Positions 37,356 through 51,818 of a stretch of 64,000 bases of DNA are shown piece by piece. The notes beneath the pieces were generated by a model. It made no database searches. It had not been told where the DNA came from and was given only the letters and a program-made list of their open reading frames with translations. The stretch is from Streptococcus intermedius SK54 = ATCC 27335 (GTDB taxonomy: Bacteria > Bacillota > Bacilli > Lactobacillales > Streptococcaceae), in NCBI RefSeq assembly GCF_000413475.1, contig NZ_ATFK01000001.1, positions 372,001 to 436,000 of the forward strand. The letters run 5' to 3'. The stretch's first letter is position 1; every line of letters begins with the position of its first letter. The translations under genes and the position numbers were made by a program.

Positions 37356-38519
37356 ATGAAAAAGCTTACTATTCCTTCTTGCGCTGAAGAAAAAATTAAA
37401 AAAGGACAATTTGTTATAGAAAAACAAGATTTCCCATCTCTTCCTTTTCATCATCAAGCCGTAGAACTAATTAATACGAAAGGGCAATTTGTAGGCATCG
37501 CATATTTATCAGAACAAAATAAGGGAATTGGATGGTTTATCTCACATAAAAAAATAACTTTTGATATTCCGTTTTTCTGTCAGTTGTTCCAGCATGCGAA
37601 AAAAAAGCGGCAAGTTTATCAACAATCTGAAGAAACGACAGCTTACCGTCTTTTTAATCAAGAAGGAGATGGATTTGGTGGTTTTACAATAGATTTGTAT
37701 CAAGACTATGCTGTCTTTTCTTGGTATAATCTCTTTGTTTACGAAATGAAAGAGACCATTGTTCAAGCGTTTCAACACGTTTTCTCAGAAGTTGCAGGAG
37801 CATATGAGAAAATTCGTTTCAAAGGGTTGAATGTTGAATCCGCTCATGTGTATGGGCAAGAAGCACCAACATTTTTCCCAATTTTGGAAAATGGTGTTCG
37901 GTATCAAGTCTTTCTAAATGATGGCTTGATGACAGGCATTTTTCTCGATCAGCATGAAGTGCGAGGAAGTTTGGTAGATGGTCTCGCAGCTGGGAAATCT
38001 CTGTTAAATATGTTTTCCTATACAGCAGCTTTTTCGGTTGCAGCAGCTATGGGAGGAGCAAGTCAGACGACCTCTGTTGATTTAGCAAAACGGAGTCGTG
38101 AGCTATCTGAAGCACATTTTAAAGAGAATGGTTTGGATCTGAGTTATCATACATTTTTTGTGATGGATGTGTTTGACTACTTTAAATATGCAAAGCGACA
38201 TGGTCTGACCTATGATGTGATTGTGTTAGATCCACCGAGCTTTGCAAGAAATAAAAAACAAACTTTTTCAGTGGCTAAGGACTATCATAAGTTGATTGCT
38301 CAGTCTTTAGAAATTTTAAATCCTCACGGAATGATTATTGCTAGTACGAATGCTGCGAATATTTCACGTAGTAAGTTTAAAAAAGAAATTGAAAAAGGTT
38401 TTGCAGGAAGCAAGCACCGTTATCTGAAAGAATACGGTTTGCCGGCAGATTTTACTTATAATAAGAAAGATGAAAGAAGTAATTACCTCAAGGTATTTAC
38501 CATTAAGGTGGACAAATGA
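37356..38519 (+). CDS. Class I SAM-dependent rRNA methyltransferase, RlmI-like
   Basis: This 387-residue protein has an N-terminal PUA-like domain ([22 protein letters not shown]) and a C-terminal Rossmann methyltransferase. Motif I is [19 protein letters not shown], an acidic strand reads [10 protein letters not shown], and motif IV is [14 protein letters not shown]. This matches the RlmI (23S rRNA cytosine-5) group. The ATG at 37356 follows the promoter by 7 bases without a proper ribosome site. An in-frame start at 37320 would lie inside the -35 box. The gene overlaps aroD by ATGA, so the aro operon starts here. Confidence 0.9.
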   Translation: MKKLTIPSCAEEKIKKGQFVIEKQDFPSLPFHHQAVELINTKGQFVGIAYLSEQNKGIGWFISHKKITFDIPFFCQLFQHAKKKRQVYQQSEETTAYRLFNQEGDGFGGFTIDLYQDYAVFSWYNLFVYEMKETIVQAFQHVFSEVAGAYEKIRFKGLNVESAHVYGQEAPTFFPILENGVRYQVFLNDGLMTGIFLDQHEVRGSLVDGLAAGKSLLNMFSYTAAFSVAAAMGGASQTTSVDLAKRSRELSEAHFKENGLDLSYHTFFVMDVFDYFKYAKRHGLTYDVIVLDPPSFARNKKQTFSVAKDYHKLIAQSLEILNPHGMIIASTNAANISRSKFKKEIEKGFAGSKHRYLKEYGLPADFTYNKKDERSNYLKVFTIKVDK

Positions 38520-39193
38520 AATTAGTCGTATCAGTGATGCCTAAAAATTTAGAAGAAGCGCAAAATATTGATAGCTTGCGCTATAATGACGCAGATATTA
38601 TTGAATGGCGCGCTGATTTTTTAGCAAAAGATGATATTCTGACTGTTGCGCCTGCTATTTTTGAAAAATTTGCTGGTCGTGAATTGATTTTCACTCTGAG
38701 AACAATTGGGGAGGGTGGAAAGATTGAATTGACGGATGATGAATATATTTCTATCATTAAGGAAGTTTCAACAATATATCAACCCGATTATATTGACTTT
38801 GAATATTTTTCTCATAAAGATAGATTTGAGGAAATGTTGGATTTTCCAAATCTTGTTTTGAGTTATCACAATTTTGAAGAAACACCTGAAAATATGATGG
38901 AAATTTTATCCGAGTTGACCAGTTTGACTCCAAAAGTAGTAAAAGTTTCTGTTATGGCACATAGTGAGCAAGATGTACTGGATTTGATGAACTATACGCG
39001 TGGTTTTAAAACACTCAATCCGGATCAAAATTTTGTGACCATTTCCATGGGACAAATTGGAAAAATTTCACGAATTACATCGGATTTGACAGGTTCAAGT
39101 TGGTCTTTTGCTAGTTTGGATGAGTCTAGCGCTCCAGGGCAAATCTCTCTTGCTAATATGAAACAAATTCAGGAGATTTTGAATGAAAATTGA
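38516..39193 (+). CDS. aroD: 3-dehydroquinate dehydratase, type I
   Basis: This 225-residue enzyme performs the third step of the shikimate pathway through a Schiff-base lysine. The active-site region is [13 protein letters not shown] with the Lys, and [11 protein letters not shown] holds the catalytic His. Substrate-binding residues follow in [15 protein letters not shown] and SSAPGQISL. It overlaps the upstream methyltransferase by four bases and aroE by eleven, so it is translationally coupled in the aro operon. Confidence 0.96.
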   Translation: MKLVVSVMPKNLEEAQNIDSLRYNDADIIEWRADFLAKDDILTVAPAIFEKFAGRELIFTLRTIGEGGKIELTDDEYISIIKEVSTIYQPDYIDFEYFSHKDRFEEMLDFPNLVLSYHNFEETPENMMEILSELTSLTPKVVKVSVMAHSEQDVLDLMNYTRGFKTLNPDQNFVTISMGQIGKISRITSDLTGSSWSFASLDESSAPGQISLANMKQIQEILNEN

Positions 39194-40037
39194 CGGCTAT
39201 ACTCGTTTAGCGGCAGTTGTTGCCAATCCAATCAAACATAGTATTTCTCCTTTTATTCATAATGCAGCGTTTGAGCAAGCGGGAGTTAATGGAGTTTATC
39301 TAGCTTGGGAGATTTCAAAAGATGACTTGAAAGCAACTGTTGAAAATATTCGTCGCTACGATATGTTTGGAATCAATTTGTCTATGCCTTATAAACAGGC
39401 TGTGATTCCTTTTTTAGATGAGCTCACGCCGGCTGCACAGATGATAGGGGCAGTGAATACTGTTGTAAATCAAAACGGGAAATTAATTGGTTATAATACA
39501 GATGGTAAGGGATTTTTTATGAGCTTGCCATCTTTTGTCATCAAAGGCAAAAAAATGCTTATACTTGGGGCTGGTGGAGCTGCAACAGCTATTATTGTGC
39601 AGGCTGTTTTAGAAGGTGCTGATGAGATTTTTGTGTTTACGAGACAAACCTCTTTTGAGCGTGTTTCACAGCAAATGAAGCAAATTCAGCAGGCAGCTAG
39701 CACGAAAATTTCAGTGTTACCATTAGAACAGAGAGAATTATTGCAAGAAAAGCTTAATGTTTCTGCTTTGTTGGTCAATGGGACCAGTCTAGGGATGGAT
39801 GAAAAGACATCACCAGTCCCCGACACTATTCGTTTATCAAAAACCCTCCTAGTGGCGGATGTGATTTATCAGCCATTTGAAACACCATTTTTACAATGGG
39901 CAAAAAAACAAAATGTGCAAGTCGTTAATGGCTTAGGTATGCTACTGTATCAAGCAGCAGAAGCATTTAAATTGTGGACAGGAAAAGATATGCCAACTAA
40001 GGAAATTTGGCAGGCATTGGAACAGGAGTACAATTAA
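39183..40037 (+). CDS. aroE: Shikimate dehydrogenase
   Basis: This 284-residue NADPH-dependent enzyme reduces 3-dehydroshikimate. Shikimate-binding motifs: [26 protein letters not shown] (catalytic Lys) and [20 protein letters not shown]. The cofactor loop is [12 protein letters not shown]. Helix end [18 protein letters not shown] is typical. It starts inside the end of aroD and is followed four bases later by the aroB ribosome site. Confidence 0.97.
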   Translation: MKIDGYTRLAAVVANPIKHSISPFIHNAAFEQAGVNGVYLAWEISKDDLKATVENIRRYDMFGINLSMPYKQAVIPFLDELTPAAQMIGAVNTVVNQNGKLIGYNTDGKGFFMSLPSFVIKGKKMLILGAGGAATAIIVQAVLEGADEIFVFTRQTSFERVSQQMKQIQQAASTKISVLPLEQRELLQEKLNVSALLVNGTSLGMDEKTSPVPDTIRLSKTLLVADVIYQPFETPFLQWAKKQNVQVVNGLGMLLYQAAEAFKLWTGKDMPTKEIWQALEQEYN

Positions 40038-40047
40038 GGAGTTGCCT

Positions 40048-41115
40048 ATGAAGTTAAATGTGAACCTCCCCAATCATCCTTACGATATTGTCATTGAAAA
40101 GGGGATTTTAGCAAAGGCTGGAGAATGGCTGGCAAGTTTGTGGTCAGATCAAAAACTTGTTGTCATCACCGATAATCATGTGGCAAGTTTATATGTCGAA
40201 ACAGTCAAACGTAGTTTAGAGCTTGCAGGTTTTGAAGTATTTGTGTTTAATTTTCTGGAAGGTGAAGCCAGTAAAAATTTAACAACAGTTACTAACGTTT
40301 ATGAATTTTTAGCAAAAGTTGGATTGACCCGTAGCGATGGTATTGTAGCCTTAGGAGGTGGCGTGGTTGGTGATTTAGCTGGTTTTGTGGCTTCAACTTA
40401 TATGCGGGGTGTTCATTTTGTACAGATACCGACTAGTTTGACTGCTCAAGTAGATTCTTCAATCGGTGGGAAAACGGGTGTCAATACACCGTGGGCAAAG
40501 AATATGGTGGGAACTTTTACTCAGCCAGATGGAGTTCTGATTGATCCAGATGTTTTAAAAACTTTGGGACAACGGGAGCTGATTGAAGGTATGGGAGAAG
40601 TTATCAAGTATGGTTTGATTGAAGATGTAGAGTTGTGGAAGGAACTGTCTGATATGGACGGTAGTCCAGAGTCTATTTTAGAGCACGCAGAAAGTATCAT
40701 CTATCATTCTTGCAATGTCAAACGAAAATTAGTAGTAGAAGATGAACTTGATAATGGAGTGCGTCTTTATCTAAATTTTGGTCATACTATTGGTCATGCA
40801 GTAGAAGCGACTGCAGGTTATGGAAAAGTCATGCATGGAGAAGCTGTTTCTATTGGAATGGTCCAGGTCGCACGTGTGGCAGAAAAAGAAAAGCTAATGC
40901 CTAAGGGAATAACCACAGAGATTGAGAAGATGTGTTGTAAGTTTGGTCTCCCGACTGATTACCAACCTTGGTGTCAGGAAGAACTCTATCAAGCTTTACT
41001 TCATGATAAGAAAGCTAGAGGAAAGATGATTAAATTGGTTCTTGTTCCAAAATTGGGCACGGCAACCATTTATCAGATTCCTTTAGAAGAAATGAAGGCT
41101 TATTTAGAAAAATAA
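40048..41115 (+). CDS. aroB: 3-dehydroquinate synthase
   Basis: This 355-residue NAD- and zinc-dependent enzyme converts DAHP to 3-dehydroquinate. Motifs are [49 protein letters not shown] and the zinc ligands in [23 protein letters not shown] and [16 protein letters not shown] before ATG 40048 sets the start; a TTG two codons upstream is in frame but less well placed. Confidence 0.98.
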   Translation: MKLNVNLPNHPYDIVIEKGILAKAGEWLASLWSDQKLVVITDNHVASLYVETVKRSLELAGFEVFVFNFLEGEASKNLTTVTNVYEFLAKVGLTRSDGIVALGGGVVGDLAGFVASTYMRGVHFVQIPTSLTAQVDSSIGGKTGVNTPWAKNMVGTFTQPDGVLIDPDVLKTLGQRELIEGMGEVIKYGLIEDVELWKELSDMDGSPESILEHAESIIYHSCNVKRKLVVEDELDNGVRLYLNFGHTIGHAVEATAGYGKVMHGEAVSIGMVQVARVAEKEKLMPKGITTEIEKMCCKFGLPTDYQPWCQEELYQALLHDKKARGKMIKLVLVPKLGTATIYQIPLEEMKAYLEK

Positions 41116-41148
41116 GAGCTTAGTGTATATAAAATATGAGGTAACTAA

Positions 41149-42315
41149 ATGAGATATTTAACTGCTGGGGAGTCACATGGACCGCGTTTAACAGCTATCA
41201 TTGAGGGAGTACCAGCTGGACTTCCTCTTACGACAGATTACATCAATTTAGAACTCAAACGCCGTCAGGGTGGATACGGTCGTGGAGCTCGCATGAAGAT
41301 AGAGAGCGATAAAGTGGAAATTACTTCTGGTGTTCGTCACGGGCGAACCATGGGCGGTCCGATTACACTCAATGTGATAAATCTGGATCATCAAAAATGG
41401 TTGGACATTATGAATGTGGCAGATGTGGATGACCCAAAAAAAGAACTGCGTAAGATAACCAGGCCTCGCCCGGGTCATGCAGATCTGGTTGGAGGTATGA
41501 AGTACCGTTTTGATGACTTGCGCAATTCTTTGGAGCGATCTTCTGCACGTGAAACGACCATGCGGGTTGCAGTAGGAGCTGTTGCCAAGCGACTCTTAGA
41601 AGAAATTGGAGTTGAAGTAGCCAGTCATATCGTAAGTTTTGGTGGTATTGATGTTGAAATTCCGGAAAATTTGACTGTTGCTGAAATCAAGAAACGAGCT
41701 TGTCAATCAGAAGTTTTGATTGTCAATCCAGAACGGGAAGAGGAAATCAAGAGCTATATTGATCAGATAAAGAAAGATGGCGATACCATTGGTGGAATTG
41801 TTGAAACCATTGTCGGTGGTGTGCCAGTTGGACTAGGGTCTTATGTTCAGTGGGATAGGAAATTAGATGCTAAAATTGCTCAAGGGGTAGTTTCTATTAA
41901 TGCATTTAAAGGTGTGGAATTTGGGGTTGGTTTTGAAGCAGGGCGGCTTAAGGGAAGTCAGGTTATGGATGAAATACTCTGGTCTAAAGAGGATGGCTTT
42001 ACTCGTCGTACCAATAATCTTGGTGGTTTTGAGGGTGGTATGACTAATGGAGAGCCTATCATAGTACGCGGAGTGATGAAGCCGATACCGACTCTCTATA
42101 AACCACTTATGAGTGTTGATATTGAAACACACGAACCTTACAAGGCAACAGTAGAACGGAGTGATCCGACTGCTTTGCCAGCTGCTGGTGTAGTAATGGA
42201 AGCTGTTGTTGCAACAGTACTTGCAACGGAGATCTTGGAGAAATTTTCTTCGGATAACCTAGACGAATTAAAAGAAGCAGTTCAACAATACCGTGATTAT
42301 GTGAAAGGTTTTTAA
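41149..42315 (+). CDS. aroC: Chorismate synthase
   Basis: This 388-residue flavin-dependent enzyme makes chorismate from EPSP. Signature motifs are [66 protein letters not shown] and [26 protein letters not shown] before the ATG supports the start. Its stop overlaps the following membrane-protein start (TAATG). Confidence 0.98.
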   Translation: MRYLTAGESHGPRLTAIIEGVPAGLPLTTDYINLELKRRQGGYGRGARMKIESDKVEITSGVRHGRTMGGPITLNVINLDHQKWLDIMNVADVDDPKKELRKITRPRPGHADLVGGMKYRFDDLRNSLERSSARETTMRVAVGAVAKRLLEEIGVEVASHIVSFGGIDVEIPENLTVAEIKKRACQSEVLIVNPEREEEIKSYIDQIKKDGDTIGGIVETIVGGVPVGLGSYVQWDRKLDAKIAQGVVSINAFKGVEFGVGFEAGRLKGSQVMDEILWSKEDGFTRRTNNLGGFEGGMTNGEPIIVRGVMKPIPTLYKPLMSVDIETHEPYKATVERSDPTALPAAGVVMEAVVATVLATEILEKFSSDNLDELKEAVQQYRDYVKGF

Positions 42316-43151
42316 TGCTTATTTATATTTGTACCATGTTACTCGTAGGACTATTTGCGGGGATTTTGGGGGCTTTATTAGGACTTGGGGGCGGAATTGT
42401 TATCACGCCTGTACTCACTCTCTTATTTGGAGTGGACATTAAGTATGCAGTGGGAGCCTCTATTATTGCAGTTTTAGCAACTAGTTCAGGCTCTGCTATT
42501 GCTTATCTTAAAGATGATATGCTCAATCTACGGATTGCTATGTTTTTAGAAATTTTTACAACTTTAGGCGCCTTTGTGGGTGCGGTGTTATCAGTGATAA
42601 CAGATTCACAGTTTCTTTTTTTACTTTATGGAGCTCTTATGCTCTTTCAAGCATTTAATATGTACCAGAAAATTCGTTCTAAAAAAGAAGAGCATTTACC
42701 TAGTCAAAATGATGTTATTGCTGAAAAGCTGAATCTAAGTGGAGAATATTTTGATAAAGGCTTAAATCGGACGATTAAATACCAAGTAGCTAATGTTCCA
42801 GGTGGTTCCATTGTTATGTTTTTTGCAGGCGTTATGTCGGCTCTCTTAGGCATTGGTGCAGGCGCCTTTAAAGTATTGGCTATGGATACGGTGATGAAAA
42901 TGCCTTTAAAAGCTAGTTCAGCAACCGCTAATTTTATGATGGGAGTTACAGGAACTGCTTCAGCCATCTTTTATCTTTTTGTAGGACAAATCAATCCGGT
43001 ATTAGTGACACCAATCGCCTTAGGTGTTCTAGTCGGCTCTTTTATCGGAAGCCGCATCATGCCATATGTGCCTGTAAAAGTTTTGCGATGGATTTTTCTT
43101 GTTGCTTTGTTAGCTCTTGGTATGCAAATGTTTATACGAGGTGTGAAATGA
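42315..43151 (+). CDS. TauE/SafE family membrane transporter
   Basis: This 278-residue integral membrane protein has about eight helices in two repeats, each with the glycine-rich TauE signature (GILGALLGLGGGIVITPVL and VMSALLGIGAGAFKVLAMD). The family exports sulfite, sulfoacetate or related organic anions; the substrate here is unknown. It is embedded in the aro operon, overlapping aroC by one base and the next gene by ATGA. My recollection of pneumococcal gene order has aroC followed directly by tyrA, so this pair looks like an insertion. Confidence 0.85.
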   Translation: MLIYICTMLLVGLFAGILGALLGLGGGIVITPVLTLLFGVDIKYAVGASIIAVLATSSGSAIAYLKDDMLNLRIAMFLEIFTTLGAFVGAVLSVITDSQFLFLLYGALMLFQAFNMYQKIRSKKEEHLPSQNDVIAEKLNLSGEYFDKGLNRTIKYQVANVPGGSIVMFFAGVMSALLGIGAGAFKVLAMDTVMKMPLKASSATANFMMGVTGTASAIFYLFVGQINPVLVTPIALGVLVGSFIGSRIMPYVPVKVLRWIFLVALLALGMQMFIRGVK

Positions 43152-43528
43152 CAGATAAGATGCGAGAAGAAAAAGAACAGCTGGATTTGGTAATGGGGAA
43201 AATTCTTCGCGTAGGAATTTTATTATCCCTTATTTTTATGTTTCTTGGTCTGATTTTTTACTTTTTTAGTGGGCAGCAGGTGATTTCTTTAGGAAATTTA
43301 GAACAGTTTAATCCAGTTGACTACGTGAAGAGCCATTCCATTTTTGATGCAGTAACGTTTATGTTACTAGGATCTTTTATGCTTATTTTGACACCGATTT
43401 TTCGAGTGATTTCGACATTTATCATTTTTTTCAAAACAAAAGATAAAATGTACATGATGTTCACAGCAATTGTTATGATTATTATTTTGGTGTCGATTAT
43501 TCTAGGGTTTATCATTGAACCAAAGTAA
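43148..43528 (+). CDS. DUF1634-type small membrane protein
   Basis: This 126-residue protein has three predicted membrane helices (about residues 22-42, 68-92, 100-122) separated by short charged loops. It fits the DUF1634 family, whose members usually accompany TauE-type transporters, and probably forms part of the same transporter. ATGA overlap with the preceding gene supports the start at 43148; an in-frame upstream extension would lie wholly inside that gene. Confidence 0.75.
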   Translation: MTDKMREEKEQLDLVMGKILRVGILLSLIFMFLGLIFYFFSGQQVISLGNLEQFNPVDYVKSHSIFDAVTFMLLGSFMLILTPIFRVISTFIIFFKTKDKMYMMFTAIVMIIILVSIILGFIIEPK

Positions 43529-43538
43529 AGGAGTGAGC

Positions 43539-44645
43539 ATGGAAAAGAAAGTTATTTACATTGCAGGTCTTGGCTTGATTGGATCATCAATCGCACTTGG
43601 AATTCGACGTGATCATCCAAACTATATCATATTAGGCTATAATCGTGGAGAAGAGTCAAGAAAGATCGCCCTTGAAAAAGGCTTAGTGGATAAAGTGACC
43701 AACCAGTTTGCTGAATTTGCTCCTCTGGCAGATGTGATTATTCTTGCTATCCCTATCAAGCAAACCATTGAGTTTATCCGACAATTAGCCACTCTAGATT
43801 TAAAAAAGGCTGTCATTGTCTCAGATGCTGGTTCTACTAAAGCTGAAATTGTAACTGCTGCTGAAGAAGCTCTAAGGGAGAAAGATATTCGATTTGTAGG
43901 TGCGCATCCTATGGCAGGTAGTCATAAAACGGGTGCTCGTGCAGCAGATGTGAATCTGTTTGAAAATGCCTATTATATTTTTACTCCGTCTCATTTGACG
44001 AAAGATGGCACGATAGAGGAAATGAAAGATCTCTTATCGGGTTTGCATGCTCGGTTTATCGAGATTGATGCCAAAGAGCATGATGATGTAACTAGCCAAA
44101 TTAGTCATTTTCCGCATATTCTAGCTTCGAGCCTCATGGATCAAGCAGCTGCATATACTCAACAGCACGAAATGACACAACATTTCGCTGCTGGAGGCTT
44201 TCGTGATATGACACGGATTGCAGAGAGTGAGCCAAGCATGTGGACTTCGATTTTGTTGACCAATCCAGATGCTATTTTAGAGAGAATAGAGGATTTTAAG
44301 AAGCGATTAGATATCATTTCAAGTGCTATTCAGAATAAAAATGAAGATCTAATTTGGAATTTTTTTCAACATGGGCGGCAAGTCCGAAAAGCTATGGAAA
44401 TTCATAAACGAGCTGGTGTGGATAGCTTTTATGACATTTTCATCAATGTTCCTGATGAAGAAGATGCTATTTTAGGTATCCTAGAACTTCTAAGAGGAAC
44501 GTCCATTGTTAACATTCACATCAACGAAGAAAATCGTGAAGACATTAACGGAATTCTCCAAATCACCTTTAAAAATCGTGAAGATTTGGAAAAATCTGCT
44601 AAAATAATAAGAGAAAAGACACATTATCCAGTCTTTTTAGATTAA
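43539..44645 (+). CDS. tyrA: Prephenate dehydrogenase
   Basis: This 368-residue enzyme makes 4-hydroxyphenylpyruvate for tyrosine synthesis. The NAD-binding loop is [17 protein letters not shown], the catalytic region [16 protein letters not shown] with His, and [16 protein letters not shown] follows. The C-terminal ~75 residues resemble an ACT regulatory domain ([20 protein letters not shown]), consistent with feedback control by tyrosine. AAAGGAGTGAGC before ATG 43539 fixes the start. Confidence 0.96.
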   Translation: MEKKVIYIAGLGLIGSSIALGIRRDHPNYIILGYNRGEESRKIALEKGLVDKVTNQFAEFAPLADVIILAIPIKQTIEFIRQLATLDLKKAVIVSDAGSTKAEIVTAAEEALREKDIRFVGAHPMAGSHKTGARAADVNLFENAYYIFTPSHLTKDGTIEEMKDLLSGLHARFIEIDAKEHDDVTSQISHFPHILASSLMDQAAAYTQQHEMTQHFAAGGFRDMTRIAESEPSMWTSILLTNPDAILERIEDFKKRLDIISSAIQNKNEDLIWNFFQHGRQVRKAMEIHKRAGVDSFYDIFINVPDEEDAILGILELLRGTSIVNIHINEENREDINGILQITFKNREDLEKSAKIIREKTHYPVFLD

Positions 44646-44656
44646 GGAGGAAGACT

Positions 44657-44995
44657 ATGTCAAATATTTATGATTTAGCAAATGAACTTAGCCGTACTCT
44701 GCGTGACCTTCCTGAGTACAAAGCTGTTGTCGAAAGTAAAAAAGCAGTAGATGCTGATAGTGAAGCGAAAGCTCTTTTAAAGGATTATCTAGCTTTTCAA
44801 CAAGAATTGCAAGCGATGGCACAATCAGGTCAAATGCCCACGCAAGAAGTACAAGATAAGATGAAATCCTTTGGGGAAAAAATTCAAGTAAATCCTGCTC
44901 TGACTGAATTTTTCAACAAACAACAGCAATTATCTATTTACTTGGCGGACATTGAACGTATCATTTTTGATCCAGTTCAAGAATTGCTAAAATAA
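44657..44995 (+). CDS. YlbF/YmcA family protein
   Basis: This 112-residue soluble helical protein is of the YlbF family. Features are the N-terminal helix [20 protein letters not shown] and [31 protein letters not shown] near the C-terminus (cited in part: [19 protein letters not shown]). In Bacillus, relatives form an RNase Y-specificity complex; the role in streptococci is not established. AAGGAGGAAG precedes the ATG. It lies at the end of the first aro segment, before a terminator. Confidence 0.85.
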   Translation: MSNIYDLANELSRTLRDLPEYKAVVESKKAVDADSEAKALLKDYLAFQQELQAMAQSGQMPTQEVQDKMKSFGEKIQVNPALTEFFNKQQQLSIYLADIERIIFDPVQELLK

Positions 44996-45012
44996 ACAAT
45001 ATACACAGGTTG

Positions 45013-45041
45013 GCTGATTCAAAATTTGAATCAGCTTTTTT
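45013..45041 (+). terminator. Terminator after the YlbF-like gene
   Basis: GCTGATTCAAA (45013-45023) pairs with TTTGAATCAGC (45025-45035) and is followed by TTTTTT. Confidence 0.85.
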
Positions 45042-45189
45042 GGTCAGGGCAAATAAACCTTGTAAAACAAGTCTCTTCCAGAAATATGTGAATTTTCTGC
45101 ATCTTTTTGGAAAATGCTTGTTTTTTAATGATTTCTGAGTATAATGAATTATATCTACTGGACAAATTTTCAATATATTATCAACCATG

Positions 45190-45335
45190 AGACACCTATT
45201 TGAGGTATCCAGCCATTGTAGGATGTGAGGGAATTCTGGAACAAGTTCAATTTAGCTTAACAGAAGAAGAGAATGAAACTTAGCTCGTTCTGCACCATTC
45301 ATCGAGCAAAAATTTTTAGAAACTTTATCGTCTTA
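45190..45335 (+). pseudogene. C-terminal relic of a lactate/2-hydroxyacid dehydrogenase family gene
   Basis: One frame reads YPAIVGCEGILEQVQFSLTE with EEENE, then after a frame change LARSAPFIEQKFLETLSS to a stop at 45333. Both fit the end of L-LDH/L-HicDH-type proteins (PAIVGREGI..., L-T-E-E-E, ...SAxxI...L). Everything N-terminal is missing. The rest of 45042-45408 has no recognised gene. Confidence 0.5.
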
Positions 45336-45408
45336 AGAGGTTGAGGGCAAGTAGAATCTGAAGAAATGAAGTCATCCCCCACTCACTTTTGTTTCCCTCC
45401 TTTTTTTA

Positions 45409-45417
45409 TGGTACAAT
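45409..45417 (+). promoter_or_regulatory. Extended -10 promoter of aroA-aroK-pheA
   Basis: TGGTACAAT lies 30 bases before the aroA start. It marks a second transcription unit within the aromatic block. Confidence 0.6.
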
Positions 45418-45423
45418 ATGTAA

Positions 45424-47196
<1,773 letters not shown>

Positions 47197-47200
<4 letters not shown>

Positions 47201-48030
47201 AAATTGGATTTTTAGGTCCGAAAGGGTCTTTTTCTCACCATGTGGCACAAGAAGCCTTTCCAGCAGATACTTTAGTTGCTTTTGAAAATATCACAGATGT
47301 TGTAAAGGCTTATGAAATAGGTGAAGTAGATTATTCTGTGGTGCCGGTTGAAAATTCAATTGAAGGCAGTGTCCATGAAACATTGGATTATCTTTTTCAT
47401 CAGGCTGCCATTTATGCTGTGGCGGAAGTTGTACAACCGATACAACAACAGCTATTGGCTACAGCAACTGAGAAGCCAGTAGAAAAAATCTTTTCTCATC
47501 CGCAGGCAATTGCGCAAGGCAAAAAATATATCCGTCAGCATTATCCACAAGCTAAAATCGAAATAACAGCTAGCACAGCTTATGCAGCCCGTTTTGTGGC
47601 TCAACATCCTGAAGAAAATTATGCAGCCATTGCTCCTAAAACTGCAGCCAGTGAATATAGTCTGCAGATTATTGCAGAAGATATTCAAGAAATGGATGAG
47701 AATTTCACTCGTTTTTGGTTGCTTGGACAGTCAATCTCGGATTTGCCATTGTATCCGAAGGAAAAGAAAATGACGCTTGCTTTAACTTTGCCAGATAATC
47801 TACCTGGTGCTTTATACAAAGCTCTTGCAACTTTTGCATGGCGGGGAATTGATTTGACAAAGATTGAAAGCCGTCCATTGAAGACAGCTTTGGGAGAATA
47901 TTTTTTCATTGTGGATATCAATAATGAAAAAGCGAATTTGGTGTCATTTGCGATAAAAGAGTTAGAAACAATTGGTATTACTTATAAAATTTTAGGAAAT
48001 TATACTGTTTATACCATTTCAGAAAAGTAG
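47197..48030 (+). CDS. pheA: Prephenate dehydratase
   Basis: This 277-residue enzyme makes phenylpyruvate for phenylalanine synthesis. The start MKIGFLGPKGSFSHHVAQEAF and VVPVENSIEGSVHETLDYL are family hallmarks. The catalytic ENFTRFWLLG corresponds to the TRF motif. The C-terminal ACT domain carries GALYKALATFAWRGIDLTKIESRP with the ESRP effector motif, so allosteric control by phenylalanine is expected. It is a monofunctional dehydratase without a chorismate mutase domain. Confidence 0.97.
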
Positions 48031-48042
48031 ATTGGAGAAATT

Positions 48043-50809
<2,767 letters not shown>

Positions 50810-50836
50810 AAACCTTTTAGCGAAAGGCTTTATGAA

Positions 50837-50859
50837 GTCACTGGAAACAGTGGCTTTTT
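50837..50859 (+). terminator. Terminator after the RlmD-type gene
   Basis: GTCACTG (50837-50843), loop GAAA, CAGTGGC (50848-50854), then TTTTT. A compact hairpin with a tetraloop. Confidence 0.8.
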
Positions 50860-50940
50860 AGCTTTGGTGGGGATGTATCAAAGTAATCATTCAAGGTGAA
50901 GCGGTAGGAATGATACTGGAGGAACTGAGTCAGAAGTAAT

Positions 50941-51132
50941 TATTTCTTCCCATATACTTATCATTATAAAATTTCATCTGCTTTACTTCATATTAAGCCT
51001 GCTGGAGACCTTATTGAGAATTATATGAATTTAAGCGTAGTAGATATTGTAGTTCCGTTTGCTTTTTCAATATTTTTGACAATACTATTTCTATATTTGT
51101 TAAAAAGTTTGGTGAGTTATGATAAAAAGTGA
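50941..51132 (+). pseudogene. C-terminal relic of a lantibiotic-protection ABC permease
   Basis: One frame reads YKISSALLHIKPAGDLIENY, then MNLSVVDIVVPFAFSIFLTI and LFLYLLKSLVSYDKK before a stop at 51130. This resembles the end of MutE/EpiE-type permeases of lantibiotic immunity transporters. No start or N-terminal part is present. It overlaps the next fragment by 14 bases, as intact immunity operons often do. Confidence 0.6.
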
Positions 51133-51310
51133 ATTTCTTAAACTAAAGAACAGTACAGAATTTTATTTAGTCAGCACATATGCTTTACTAGAACTTCTGG
51201 TTATTCCCATATATTTATTTTTTAGGAATGATCGCATATCAACAGTAAATCTATCCCTAATTATAATGTTATCCTTTCCCATTTTAGCTTCAATTTTAGT
51301 TTTTGAATAA
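51119..51310 (+). pseudogene. N-terminal fragment of a second lantibiotic-protection ABC permease
   Basis: It starts MIKSEFLKLKNSTEFYLVST and contains two hydrophobic helices (LLELLVIPIYLFF and LSLIIMLSFPILASILVF). It stops after 63 codons where the ISL3 left end begins. The start and overlap with the preceding fragment fit the MutG/EpiG-type partner permease, usually about 240 residues. Truncation by the IS relic makes it non-functional. Confidence 0.6.
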
Positions 51311-51430
51311 GAGCCCTTCTAATGATAGTTTCGTAACTTTTCATTATAGGTTTTATGGGACTTTTTTCTACAACAAAATAGACTCCATAATTCCTACAGT
51401 AGTTTTACTCAATACAGAATAGATCCCTAT
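51305..51430 (-). mobile_element. ISL3-family left-end relic
   Basis: The segment from GAGCCCTTCTAATGATAG through CTTTTCATTATAGG, TATGGGACTTTTTT (51337-51367) and CCTACAGTAG matches the leader and terminus of the element at 29644-29753. On the minus strand it is the upstream end of a transposase gene whose body is absent. Confidence 0.6.
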
Positions 51431-51444
51431 GATACAGAACTGAA

Positions 51445-51489
51445 CTACCCCCAAAAGTTAGATTTTGTGTGTCTCACTTTTGGTGGTAG
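51445..51489. repeat. 14-bp inverted repeat, probably IS ends
   Basis: CTACCCCCAAAAGT (51445-51458) is the inverse of ACTTTTGGTGGTAG (51476-51489) with one mismatch. The sequence resembles IS3-family terminal repeats facing each other across 17 bases. The remaining 51490-51690 is A+T-rich with no gene. Confidence 0.45.
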
Positions 51490-51690
51490 CATATAAGCTG
51501 AGTTTAAAAAGGAGGGAAACTTTTAGAAAGTAGATTATTTTTTCCCAATAAATTACCTCGTAAACCACCTATAGTTATTTAATGTAACATAAATATAATG
51601 TTATTTATTCATTCATGTATTTAAATACGGTTTAAAATGTAACTTATGGTAAAAAAACTAAATTTTAAACAATATTATTTTAGTTTTAAA

Positions 51691-51719
51691 TTGACTATTA
51701 ACATAATTCATAGTAGAAT
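51691..51719 (+). promoter_or_regulatory. Promoter of the MerR-family regulator
   Basis: TTGACT (51691-51696), 17 bases, TAGAAT (51714-51719). The gene starts about 100 bases downstream. Confidence 0.6.
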
Positions 51720-51818
51720 GATAGCTAAAATAGTGGATATATAATAAATAAGATGTTTGATTGCTTGAAGACAACCTCTAAGTGGTGAATGGAATATTAT
51801 GAAGATAGGAGTGGATCG

